A stretch of DNA of 64,000 nucleotides from Garcia nutans. Taxonomy: Eukaryota; Streptophyta; Magnoliopsida; Malpighiales; Euphorbiaceae. The position numbers and the translations under genes are program-made. Under the pieces are notes generated by a model. That model saw only the letters and a program-made list of their open reading frames with translations, ran no database searches and was not told the DNA's origin. The stretch spans positions 72,707,001-72,771,000 of the forward strand of contig CANTUV010000031.1 of assembly GCA_947685225.1 (NCBI GenBank), given 5' to 3'. This document shows positions 46,690 through 56,025 of the stretch, piece after piece. How positions within the stretch are numbered: position 1 is the first letter of the stretch; the number at the start of each line of letters is the position of its first letter.

Positions 46690-48336
46690 ATGCGTAGAAA
46701 TCCAAATACTCAACTTATACCCTATAATCCTGAAATTGAGAAATTTTGTAGAAAGCAAAACAAGGAAAGAAGAGAAAGACAAAGAGGAGAAGGAACTTCA
46801 ACTGAAATCCATTCAGAAGAAGGAGCATTTTCTGCAGAAGAAGAAGAAGAAATCATGGGAGATCCAGAGAACATGACCTTGAAACAATATGCTATGCCAT
46901 CTGCACACCCAAGATCTAGCATAGTCAAACCTCCTGTGCAAGCCAACACATTTGATATAAAACCAGCACTTATTAATTTAATACAGCAATTTGTTTTTCA
47001 TGGCTTACCACATGAGGATGCTTATGCTCATATTTCAAATTTTTTAGAAATGTGTGATATATTTAAAATTAACGGTGTATCTGATGATGCTATTAGGTTG
47101 CGACTTTTTCCAGTCTCGTTAAGAGATCAAGCAAAAGATTGGCTCCTTTCGAAAGCACAAGGTACATTCTCCACTTGGGATCAATTAGCCGCTGCATTTT
47201 TGGCAAAATACTTTCCACCTGCAAAGACGGCTAAATTAAGGAATGATATCACAAGTTTCATTCAACAAGATGGGGAGAGCTTATATGAAGCTTGGGAACG
47301 GTTCAAGAATTTGCAACGAAAATGTCCTCACCATGGAGTCCCGGAATGGCTTTTAATTCAAACCTTTTATAATGGACTTCATCCAAATATTAAGGGGATG
47401 ATTGATGCAGCAGCAGGAGGTGCTCTAATGAACAAAGCTCCTTCTGAAGCAACTGATTTAATTGAAGAAATGGCTGCAAATAATTATCAATGGACTTCAG
47501 AACGAGGTATGCAAAAAAGAGTTGCAGGTTTACATGAGATTGACAATTTTTCTTTACTTGCAGCTAAAGTAGATACAATTGCCAAGAAATTGGAGCATGT
47601 CAATTTATCATCAACATCATCTCAAAGTTGTGAAGGATGTGGAGGTAGCCATGATGTAGCTGATTGTAAGATAATGGAGCACGTCCAGTTTGTGGGGAAT
47701 CAAAATAGAGGTCCAACTTTCCCACAAGGAAACACTTACAACCCCACATGGAGAAATCACCCTAATTTGACATGGGGAAATCAAGGCAGTCAAAAAGCAC
47801 CATATCAACCACAATACATGAAAAATCAAAATCAAGGCTTCCATCCTCCTGAAAAGCCATTGTATGAAGTAGCATTGGAAAAATTCATTGGAGCAACATC
47901 GGAAAGATTTGATAGAATGGAAAAGCAACATGAAAGACTTGAGCAAAAAATTGAACTTCTATCAACTCAAAACAGAAGCCTTGAAACACAAATAGGTCAA
48001 ATGGCAAGTTCTCTCCATAACCGGAATCAAGGAGCTCTTCCAAGTCAGACAGAAATCAATCCAAGAGAGCATTGTAAGGCTGTGACCTTAAGGAGTGGTT
48101 TGCGACTAGATGATCCTTCACCAACCCAAATCCCAAAATTGGTAAAGGAAAAAGAAGAAGAAGTCCAAGAGAAGGAAGTACCAAAAGAAACACCCAAACC
48201 ATATGTTCCTCAAATTCCTTTTCCTCAAAGACTTAAAAAGCAAAAATTAGATAAGCAGTATGAAAAATTTTTAGAAGTATTCAAACAACTTCACATTAAT
48301 ATTCCTTTTGCAGAAGCTCTTGCACAAAATATCTAA
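46690..48336 (+). CDS. Gag protein, intact (548 aa)
   Basis: Structural protein that forms the retrotransposon's virus-like particle and binds its RNA in the cytoplasm. The N-terminus MRRNPNTQLIPYNPEIEKF is typical of Athila gag. The retrotransposon gag domain spans roughly residues 120-220 (RLRLFPVSLRDQAKDWL, AAAFLAKYFPP, YEAWERFKNLQRKCPHHG). A zinc knuckle of the CX2CX3HX4C form (CEGCGGSHDVADC) is near residues 315-327. A coiled-coil-like stretch (ERFDRMEKQHERLEQKIELL) follows near residue 410. The end (FLEVFKQLHINIPFAEALAQ) matches the place where gag runs on into protease in complete elements, but here two residues later it stops because the rest is deleted. It is the only full-length gag in the window. 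The Met was chosen by family match and its position 90 bp after the PBS. Confidence 0.93.
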   Translation: MRRNPNTQLIPYNPEIEKFCRKQNKERRERQRGEGTSTEIHSEEGAFSAEEEEEIMGDPENMTLKQYAMPSAHPRSSIVKPPVQANTFDIKPALINLIQQFVFHGLPHEDAYAHISNFLEMCDIFKINGVSDDAIRLRLFPVSLRDQAKDWLLSKAQGTFSTWDQLAAAFLAKYFPPAKTAKLRNDITSFIQQDGESLYEAWERFKNLQRKCPHHGVPEWLLIQTFYNGLHPNIKGMIDAAAGGALMNKAPSEATDLIEEMAANNYQWTSERGMQKRVAGLHEIDNFSLLAAKVDTIAKKLEHVNLSSTSSQSCEGCGGSHDVADCKIMEHVQFVGNQNRGPTFPQGNTYNPTWRNHPNLTWGNQGSQKAPYQPQYMKNQNQGFHPPEKPLYEVALEKFIGATSERFDRMEKQHERLEQKIELLSTQNRSLETQIGQMASSLHNRNQGALPSQTEINPREHCKAVTLRSGLRLDDPSPTQIPKLVKEKEEEVQEKEVPKETPKPYVPQIPFPQRLKKQKLDKQYEKFLEVFKQLHINIPFAEALAQNI

Positions 48337-49105
48337 GGCCTCTAATTTTACAAATCCATTCTATAGGTATATTCATATTGTCCTAGCAAACACCATTTTT
48401 GGAAGAGGAGAAAGTCAAGGAAATGTAAATTTGAAAGAATTGCAATTCTTTCATTGTGCCATGGAGGAAAAAGTGTTTAATGTTGGTTATTGGTTTGCTA
48501 GAAGATGTGAGGAAGTAATTAGACAACGGAGTGGAAAAATTGTAATTGGGGGGATGATCACAAAAATTGCTCATTTTCTAAATATTAGATTTGATCACCT
48601 TGTCCCCATACCTAGAAAAATTACAATTGATATGATCACTGTTTTAGCCATGCGGATAGCACGAAAAAGAGGGAACCACTATGAGATTCTAGGGCCACCG
48701 GACGCAGATATAAACATTGATATAGATGAGTTGTTTGGAGAAGGGGGAGAGTTTGATGAACCTGAAGATCAACCACCACCTCCACCTTTTGAGGCTGGTC
48801 CATCCGCACCACCACCATCCGAAGCCGGACCATCTGCTCCACCACCAAACACATTTGAATATATTTCTAACAGACTTGACTCTTTTGAAAATGAGATGAA
48901 TCGCAGGAATGAAGTCTGGGAGCAACGTTTTGATAGCATGGAGCAACGGTTTGGAGGAGTTGAGCACGAGGTACGTACCATTTCTACTCAGATGACGGGA
49001 CTTAGTGAACAGTTCAACACTTTCTTTGCTCAATTTGGACTGAACTACCCGCCTCCTCAGCAACCACCTTCGCCTGGTGATGACCCTGATACAGGCACCC
49101 ACTGA
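48308..49105 (+). CDS. Env-like (plant transposon protein) C-terminal ORF
   Basis: A 265-residue frame, shifted +1 relative to gag and overlapping its end by 29 bases. Residues from about 15 match the second half of the Athila third ORF (RYIHIVLANTIFGRGESQGN, ITKIAHFLNIRFDHLVPIP). A Pro-rich region (PPPPPFEAGPSAPPP) and a coiled-coil-like tail (NEMNRRNEVWEQRFDSMEQR) follow. The first Met lies in gag-derived sequence, so translation from it is uncertain. The junction shows that a deletion removed all of pol and the first half of the env-like ORF. I see no transmembrane segment. Function is unknown. Confidence 0.75.
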   Translation: MQKLLHKISKASNFTNPFYRYIHIVLANTIFGRGESQGNVNLKELQFFHCAMEEKVFNVGYWFARRCEEVIRQRSGKIVIGGMITKIAHFLNIRFDHLVPIPRKITIDMITVLAMRIARKRGNHYEILGPPDADINIDIDELFGEGGEFDEPEDQPPPPPFEAGPSAPPPSEAGPSAPPPNTFEYISNRLDSFENEMNRRNEVWEQRFDSMEQRFGGVEHEVRTISTQMTGLSEQFNTFFAQFGLNYPPPQQPPSPGDDPDTGTH

Positions 49106-50340
49106 GACAGTGTGATTAAAGTTTGGGGGAGTTTTCTAAATTATTGTTTAATCTTATGCACAATTTGGTTATTTTTATTTTGTTTAATTTGGTTACTTTT
49201 ATTTTTTGTTTAATTATTGAATTTTATATTTTTTGTTTTTAGGGTACTTTTCTGTTTTATTTCAATTCTAAACTCTGCTTTTAGTTATGTATGGTTTAAT
49301 TTTTGTTTACTATTTTTATTTCTTTATATGTTCTTTTATATGTTAAAATTTGATTCAGTTAAGTTTTATTTCTAAAAGTTAAAATTAAGTGGAATAATGA
49401 TACCTTATGAATTTTAATATTCCAAATGAGCTCTTCAATGCAATTAAAAGTGGTTCGTTATTGAATTTTAGATTGAGTTTATATTTTTTACCTAGGCCTA
49501 GAACATGTTTAAAAGAGCTTTTGAGGCGAAATAAGAATCAAACTAGATAAAAGGGAAAAGTGATTTAGGCATTGTTTGAAAAGCCAAATCCTTATATCCA
49601 CCATATTTGAACATTGCCTCTAGTTGTCCCTTTTGAGCCTAAATCAATATTTTAGCTTGATAATTTCTTGATAAGCAACAACCACAACAACCACCCTTTT
49701 CAAGGTTAACTATCTTTAAAAAAAATATCTAAAAATAAAAATAAAAAATAAAAAATAAAAAATAAAAAAATAAAAAAAATTATGAGGATACAAGTTAAAA
49801 AGCTCCTAAAGTTTAAAGTTTGGGGGAGTTTTACATATATAAAGACAAAAGGGATATATAAATATGATTCTAAGGTTATGACTCTCTAAAAAGAAAGGAA
49901 GGAGCAAAGCACTCAAAATTCCTCTACAAAAATTGAAAAAAAAAAATATATATATATATATATATGTAAGATACTTAACCTATTTTTTTATCTAAACCTT
50001 ATTTTAGCCTATACCTTTTAGACCTCATTACAAGCCTATTAAAGACCTTTTGATTTCCCTTAATCTAGTGTGGTCAATTAGTGGAGAAGGCTCGATTAAG
50101 CATGCATATGAGACTAGAATTAAAAAAAAATTTAAAAAATATTGCTTATCTAAAATTTGATGATTGATTGCAATTAATTAAGTTCTTGAGTAAAGGAGGA
50201 AAAAGAATGAAGTAAGGTAAAAATTATGAAGCTAATTGCAACTTAAAGTTTTAAAACTTGGATTGTTTAAAATTTTGCATATAAACTAACATATAGAGAA
50301 ATATATAACTCTAAATTGCTTGAGGACAAGCAATAATTCA
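49106..50340 (+). other. 3' non-coding region of level-2 element with repeated purine tracts
   Basis: No gene. AAAGTTTGGGGGAG occurs at 49,118-49,131 and 49,815-49,828, and a related AAGTTTGGGGGAATT at 50,340-50,354 is the true polypurine tract. A-rich runs lie at 49,725-49,790 and an (AT)n run at 49,947-49,965. A short hairpin CACTG-AGA-CAGTG (49,100-49,112) overlaps the env-like stop codon. Confidence 0.7.
50315..50334 (+). promoter_or_regulatory. AGGA-loop hairpin, level-2 element
   Basis: ATTGCTTGAGGACAAGCAAT: a perfect 8-bp stem with an AGGA loop, 6 bases upstream of the polypurine tract AGTTTGGGGGAATT (50,341-50,354). Confidence 0.7.
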
Positions 50341-50354
50341 AGTTTGGGGGAATT

Positions 50355-51784
50355 TGATAGAGTGAAATTATAGTCATTGTTTTATGTAATTTTAACTTTG
50401 ATTTTTAAATATTCTCCAATTGAATTTGATGATTTTTGATTATTTGAGTTAGAATTACACTTTGTGGGCATGGAAGGCAAGGCTAAATGTTTTTGATGAT
50501 TAGTAAGGCAAAATTCAAGAAAAACAAGAAAAAAATGAAGGCAATACATAGGCCACGGCCGTGGCCTCTCACAGGCCACGACTGTGGGATACATTTCACT
50601 GCTGTCTGAACAAAGAACAAGAAGAAAATAAGTTTGGCAGCTTCATTTCAAAAGCCACGCCCGTGGCTTCCCAAGGGCCACGGCCGTGGCCCACCAGGCC
50701 GAACTAGGTAGCTGAAAAGTTTGACGAAACAGGCAGATTTCACACAGGCCACGACCGTGGCACTCCAAAAGCCACGACCGTGGTCCTTATTTTATGATTT
50801 GTGAGTTGCAAATGTTGAAGAAAAACTCACCAACCAAGACTTGTTTGAACCTTTTCCAGTTTTTCTCCACTAAAGAAGTTTCCAAGCACTCTATATAAAC
50901 ACATTTGATCCAAGGATTCTAAGGGCATGAAAAAGAGAATGTGTAATAGATTAGATTAGTTTCATCCAAATAAAATTAGTATAGAAGTATAAAATTCTGT
51001 TTCAAGGAGGAGCTCAAGATCCAAGTCAAGATCTTCTTCAAAGAAATAGAGTTTGATCTTTCTTGTTCCTTTTAAATTATGTTTTCATTTACCATTTTGA
51101 ATATTTGTAATGTTCTTATTTCAATAATGAAGAACTAATCCTTTTTAGGGTTGGTCCCTTTAATTGAATTTATCATGGAACTATAAATGTCTATTTGGTT
51201 AATTTAGTTATCCTTTGATTATTTTTGTTGTCTTTAATCTTAATGCTTTGATTATTTGGCCAATGATTAATTGATTTGAGATGTTGTGTGATGGAGCGAG
51301 AGTGGAAGCATGACATTAGTCCAAGGAGATAACAATCTTAAGTAAGTTTCTCACTTAGAGATAAGGTTAAACCCTTAAGAGGTTGATTCAAGATTCTCAA
51401 AAAACTTAATGAATTGATTTAATTACTTATGATCACGAGAGTAGACGTAAGGATTAAAGTTAATATTGGTTCTAGTACTTGAGAGAGACTTGAACTTAAT
51501 TTAGGAGAATCCAACCATTAATCAAAAGGATGACTGAATAAAATCGATACCTTAGAAAATCCATGATAAATCAATAAAGGTGACCAAACCCTAAGTTTTA
51601 AATTATTAGAAATTTATTCTTAATTTATTGTCATCATAAAATTAAAATTGATTATCCAAATATTAATCGGTTTAATTGTTTGGTACTTAGAATTAACCTC
51701 CTCGTGGGAACGATACTCTACTCATCATTATATTACTTGTTAACGATCTGTGCACTTGCAGATAGTGAGGCTGAAATCGCAACA
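50355..51784 (+). repeat. Level-2 3' LTR
   Basis: The same length as the 5' LTR. The differences seen are mostly single transitions, such as CGACCG versus CGACTG and CATGACC versus CACGACC. It ends AATCGCAACA and is followed by CTTGG. Confidence 0.95.
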
Positions 51785-53530
51785 CTTGGGTTGCCTCCCA
51801 GAAAGCGCCCTTGTTTAATGTCTTAGGCTCGACATTTCCCGAAATTTTAACCGAACTCCGTCGGGGTTTCATAGGCAGCATGTCCTGCCCTTCTACACGC
51901 ATCTTTGTACTCATTGCACACCTGAATTAACCTCTTTCCTTGCCCACTACTTAAACCTTTGGGCACTATCAAAGCAATTGGGTCTTCATCATCAGTAAAC
52001 AAATATTTTAAGCGATTCGGCAATCGCCTTAAACCCAATTTCATTGCCTTCTTCTCATTCTCAACCTGCAACTTCTCATCAAACAAAACTTTTTCTTTGA
52101 ACTTATTAGTACAATCAATATCAGAATTATTGCAAGAAACCACATTTAACTCACTTTTATCATTCAATTGAGAAGAGTTTTCAATACCAGCCTCAACATT
52201 AGATATAGCATTCACATTTGACACAACATTAACATCCTTAACTTCACTATACATATTAAATTTGACAACTTCATCGTCCAGCTCCATGGTAAGAATACCA
52301 TCAAAAACATCAATTTTAGTCCTAGTTGTCCTAAGAAATGGTCTCCCTAAAATGATTTCAAGAGAATTTGAGGATTTAGGATCCTTCATATCAATAACAT
52401 AGAAATCAGCAGGAAAGATAAGACCATCTACTTTAACTAACACATCCCTTCCGGGTAGATAACGGACTTGTCTGCCAATTCAATACAAATGCTAGTTTTC
52501 TTTAACTCACCCACATTTAAAGAAGAAAAAGTAGACAATGGCATAACATTAATTGAAGCACCTAAATCACACATAGCTTTCTTAAATTGCACATTGCCTA
52601 TTCTACATGGGATAGAAAACATACCTTCGTCCTTGCACTTCGGGGGAAGCTTTCTTTGTAAAATAGCAGAGATATTCTCCCCCACACTTACCTTCTCATC
52701 ACTAGCTTGCTTTCGCTTACTTGTGCAGAATTCCTTCAAAAATTTTGCATAACGAGGTATTTGCTTAATTAAGTCAAGTAAGGGAATATTTACCTCGACC
52801 TTGCGAAAGACTTCAAAGATATCTTTCTCTTCTTGTTCCTTCTTGCATTGCTTCAACCGCTCGGGAAATGGAGGTGGAATGACAATTGGTTCGGACATCC
52901 ATCCTTGCACTTGCTTGGTAGGCTCATCCTTCAAAATCTCAACCTCTTTTTCATCTTCTTCCTTAGGCCTGCTGCTGTTTTTCTTTATAGCTGCTGTTTG
53001 TAGCTCCTTTCCACTACGAAGAGTAATGGCACTCACGTTCTCCCTCGGATTGACAATAGTTTGAGAGGGAAGCTTCCCTTGCGTTTCCAATCTGCTCACG
53101 GAGGAGGCTAGCTGGCTGATTTGGCTCTCCATATTTTGGATGCTCTTCTTTGTTTCGCTTTGAAACTCTTGCATGTTTTGCTGGAATGCTTGTTGGGTAG
53201 TGGCAAGTGATCTAACTATGTCTTTCAAAGAAATGTGTGAGTTGGAAGATTGTTGAGGAGGTGGCCTAGCTTGCTGAAAATTCTGTTGCCTATTCCCATA
53301 GTTAAGATTCGGGTGCCTCCTCCAACTATCATCAAAAGTGTTGGAGATGGGAAAGTTGGATCTTTGAGGCTGCCCGGAAAAACCTCCAATAGCGTTGACT
53401 TGCTCTTGACCCTCTTGCCAAGATGGACATGCATCGGTTGGGTGGTCATAAGAAGTGCATGCTTCACACGCTCTTTTATGACTATTAAGTCCTGCAGCAA
53501 AATTTTTAATCACAGAAGTTAGCTCATTAA
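51785..53530 (-). pseudogene. Level-1b gag C-terminal part and protease, frameshifted and truncated
   Basis: It resumes the gag frame of 59,043-59,946 after the CACTA insertion (NELTSVIKNFAAGLNSHK). It has a zinc knuckle of the classic CX2CX4HX4C form (CEACTSYDHPTDAC, about 53,430-53,470), a coiled-coil-like segment, and the protease signature MCDLGASINVMP (about 52,535-52,570). A small deletion near 52,440 shifts the frame. The second frame (51,847-52,443) holds LIFPADFYVIDMKD, ILGRPFLRTTRT and the linker to VCNEYKDA, then jumps to unrelated 3' text (CRRAGHAAYETPTEFG). RT, RNase H and INT are therefore deleted. The level-2 element sits just beyond 51,785. Confidence 0.88.
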
Positions 53531-53549
53531 CACTACAAAAATATTCGGC

Positions 53550-54290
53550 ATTTGCGACGGAAATCTGCGACGGACATGTTTCCGTCGCAAATTTGCTACG
53601 GATCTGCGACGGATTTGCGACAGAAGGACAAGTCAGAGGAATTTTGAGAATTTGGTCGCAAATCCATTGCAAATCCGTCGCAGATCTGCGACGAAAATAA
53701 TTCCGTCGCAAATAATCATCGCAAAAGTTGGCGCGGAAACTTGGCGCGAGAGAGAAAACACTAAAAAACCAATTTGCAACGGAGATCTGCTACCGTCTAT
53801 TGCCGTCGCAAATTTCACTATAAAAATATTTGGAATTTTGCGACGGAAATCTGCGACGGACATGTTTCCGTCACAAATTTGCTACGGATCTGCGACGGAT
53901 TTGCGACGGAAGGACAAGTCAGAGGAATTTTGAGAATTTGGTCGCAAATCCGTTGCAAATCCGTCGCAGATCTGCGACGAAAATAATTCCATCGCAAATA
54001 ATCGTCGCAAAAGTTGGCGCGGAAACTTGGCGCGAGAGAGAAAACACTAAAAAACCAATTTGCAACGGAGATCTGCTACCGTCTATTGCCGTCGCAAATT
54101 TCACTATAAAAATATTCGAAATTTTGCGACGAAAATCTGCGACGGACATGTTTCCGTCGCAAATTTGCTACGGATGTGCGATGGATTTGCGACGGAAGGA
54201 CGAGTCGGAGGAATTTTGAGAATTTGGTCGCAAATCCGTCGCAGATCTGCGACGAAAATAATTCCGTCGCAAATAATCGTCGCAAAAAAA
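53550..54290 (+). repeat. CACTA left subterminal array, 286-bp tandem repeat
   Basis: The landmark CATGTTTCCGTC occurs at 53,575, 53,861 and 54,147, giving a period of 286 bp and about 2.6 units. Each unit contains many GCGACGGA words in both orientations and an AT-poor middle (GTTGGCGCGGAAACTTGGCGCG). The open frames reported in many phases here arise from the repeat and are not genes. Confidence 0.93.
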
Positions 54291-55070
54291 TATTTATATA
54301 ATATTAAATTCAATCTACTTTTAATAACAACAAATATTTATGATAACAATATTTATGAATATTTATGATTTAATAATTTACTAATATTAAATTTTAAATT
54401 AGTACTTAATATTTATGCCTTTTTAGTGTTAATTACTAATATTAAACTTTAAATTAGTACATAATAATTATTAAATAGTAAGTATTATTTATTATACAAT
54501 AATTTGTACTTTATATATTATAATAACGACATAACTCTGAAAAAGGAAATTAAATACATATATAATAAGTTAACTAATATTTATTAATTAAATAATATAA
54601 TTAAATAATTAATTAAATTAAAAATAAATATTAAATTAATAATTATTAATTATTAATAATATAAAGTAATTAATATATGACAATATTGAAAGTAATTTCA
54701 AGTAGAAGAAAATCATGAGTAGAAGGAATATTATAAAAATGTGAAAAACTTTCTTTTATTTTTTACTTCATAACCATATATAAGATAAAATAATTGTGCT
54801 TTTAATTTCTCACTAATAGTCATTAATAATTATATTGTAAAAATTATTATAATTAATTATTAGCTAGAATTATAAATTTAATTAGAAATATAAAACTTTT
54901 TAATACTAAACAATTAATATTTTAAGTTTTAATGGTTAATTTATAAAATATATTAATTTATAAAATATATATTTCTATTTATTTTTTTATCAACAATACT
55001 TCAATTTTATAAATCATATTTAAAAATTAAATGACTTAAGTTATTATTGTTTTATTTTTTTGAAGCTTAG

Positions 55071-55137
<67 letters not shown>

Positions 55138-55170
55138 GGAGTTTTGAAAATTTTGTAGCAATGACATGAG
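54291..55170. other. AT-rich CACTA interior with TTA microsatellite
   Basis: Non-coding, very AT-rich. A (TTA)n run of about 20 units lies at 55,075-55,137. Confidence 0.8.
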
Positions 55171-56025
55171 AAGGCTCTGCACCATTAAAAAATAAAATTG
55201 AATATTCCCACTCTTGGTCTCTTGCACTTCATATTCAAAACGGTTTAGATTTATCCAAAACAGCGCTGTTTTGGACTAATATACCAACCTAATTCTCTCA
55301 AACCCTAATCCCTCACTCTTATCTCATCAGTTGCCTTGCGCCGTTCAAAATCTTAATCTTCTCATCTCTCCTTTACACAGCACACATCCTCATTCTTTCT
55401 CCATTTCCTCTCCTCACTCTCACACCGGCGTCCCTCTTCCTCTCCTCTCCTAGCGCCGTCGCCGTCGTCACGCCATCTCAAGGTTCGAGATGCCATCGCC
55501 GATTTGTTGTTGCTCGATGATGAGTATATCCTTCATTATCGCCGTCGCTCGATGAGTATATCCTTCACCACCATCGCCATTCCAGATTCAACTTCATCGC
55601 TACCACCATCGCCGGCTACTGGTATATTTTCAATTTCTTGTTATTTTTGTTTTATTTTACTTTATTCTATTCAATTTTTCTTTAAAGTATATTGTTTTTG
55701 GTTTATGTTGGTCGCCGTTAATGAACCATTGCCATCCGCTACCACAATCGCTGTCGATGAACCATCACCATCAACTGGGTGTCTGGGTCGTTGCTCAATA
55801 ATTTGGTTTATGTTGTAGATTTTTTTATGCTAAGAAATGGTAGGACTTTCAGTTGGAGAAAAGCATTTTCTACAGGGTGGCATTAACCAAAATCTCCGCT
55901 CTGATGGAGTTTTTGAATGGAATGAAGAGTTTAAAATTGTCTGTAATTTTTCTGGATACAAAGAAGGGATCTTTCATCCATGGGAGGTTGCATTTAATGT
56001 TCTCAGCGTAAGTTTTTTTTAAAAT
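55171..56025 (+). pseudogene. Captured chimeric gene fragment: RRP42-like start joined to NT-C2 segment
   Basis: A CT-rich, 5'UTR-like stretch (55,300-55,620) with GCCGTCGCCGTC-type words is followed by an open frame from 55,837. Its first 23 or so residues (MVGLSVGEKHFLQGG...NLRSDG) match the N-terminus of exosome subunit RRP42, an RNase PH-fold protein of the 3'-5' RNA exosome. From VFEWNEEFKIVCNFSGY on, it resembles the N-terminal C2 (EEIG1/EHBP1, NT-C2) domain of plant proteins (FHPWEVAFNVLS). The frame ends at a plausible splice donor (GTAAG at about 56,009). The join lies at DG/VF inside one exon-like block. It was probably captured from two host genes; not likely to make a working protein. 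Confidence 0.65.

Larger units (their letters stand above)
45146..51784 (+). mobile_element. Athila-clade LTR retrotransposon (level 2), gag plus env-like only
   Basis: A 6,639-bp plus-strand element with CTTGG on both sides (45,141-45,145 and 51,785-51,789). LTRs are 1,430 bp each (45,146-46,575 and 50,355-51,784) with about seven differences by eye. It has a perfect tRNA-Asp PBS, an intact gag ORF and an open env-like C-terminal ORF; protease, RT, RNase H and integrase are absent. This is a non-autonomous derivative of the TR-GAG kind, mobilised in trans. It sits in the gag-pol remnant of the level-1b element. Confidence 0.94.

Noticed and set aside
48636..49102. Minus-strand open frames
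   Set aside because: Shadows of the Pro-rich env-like ORF at 48,308-49,105.
53652..54368. Many open frames on both strands
   Set aside because: They come from the GCGACGGA subterminal repeats of the CACTA element, which are open in several phases and repeat every 286 bp.
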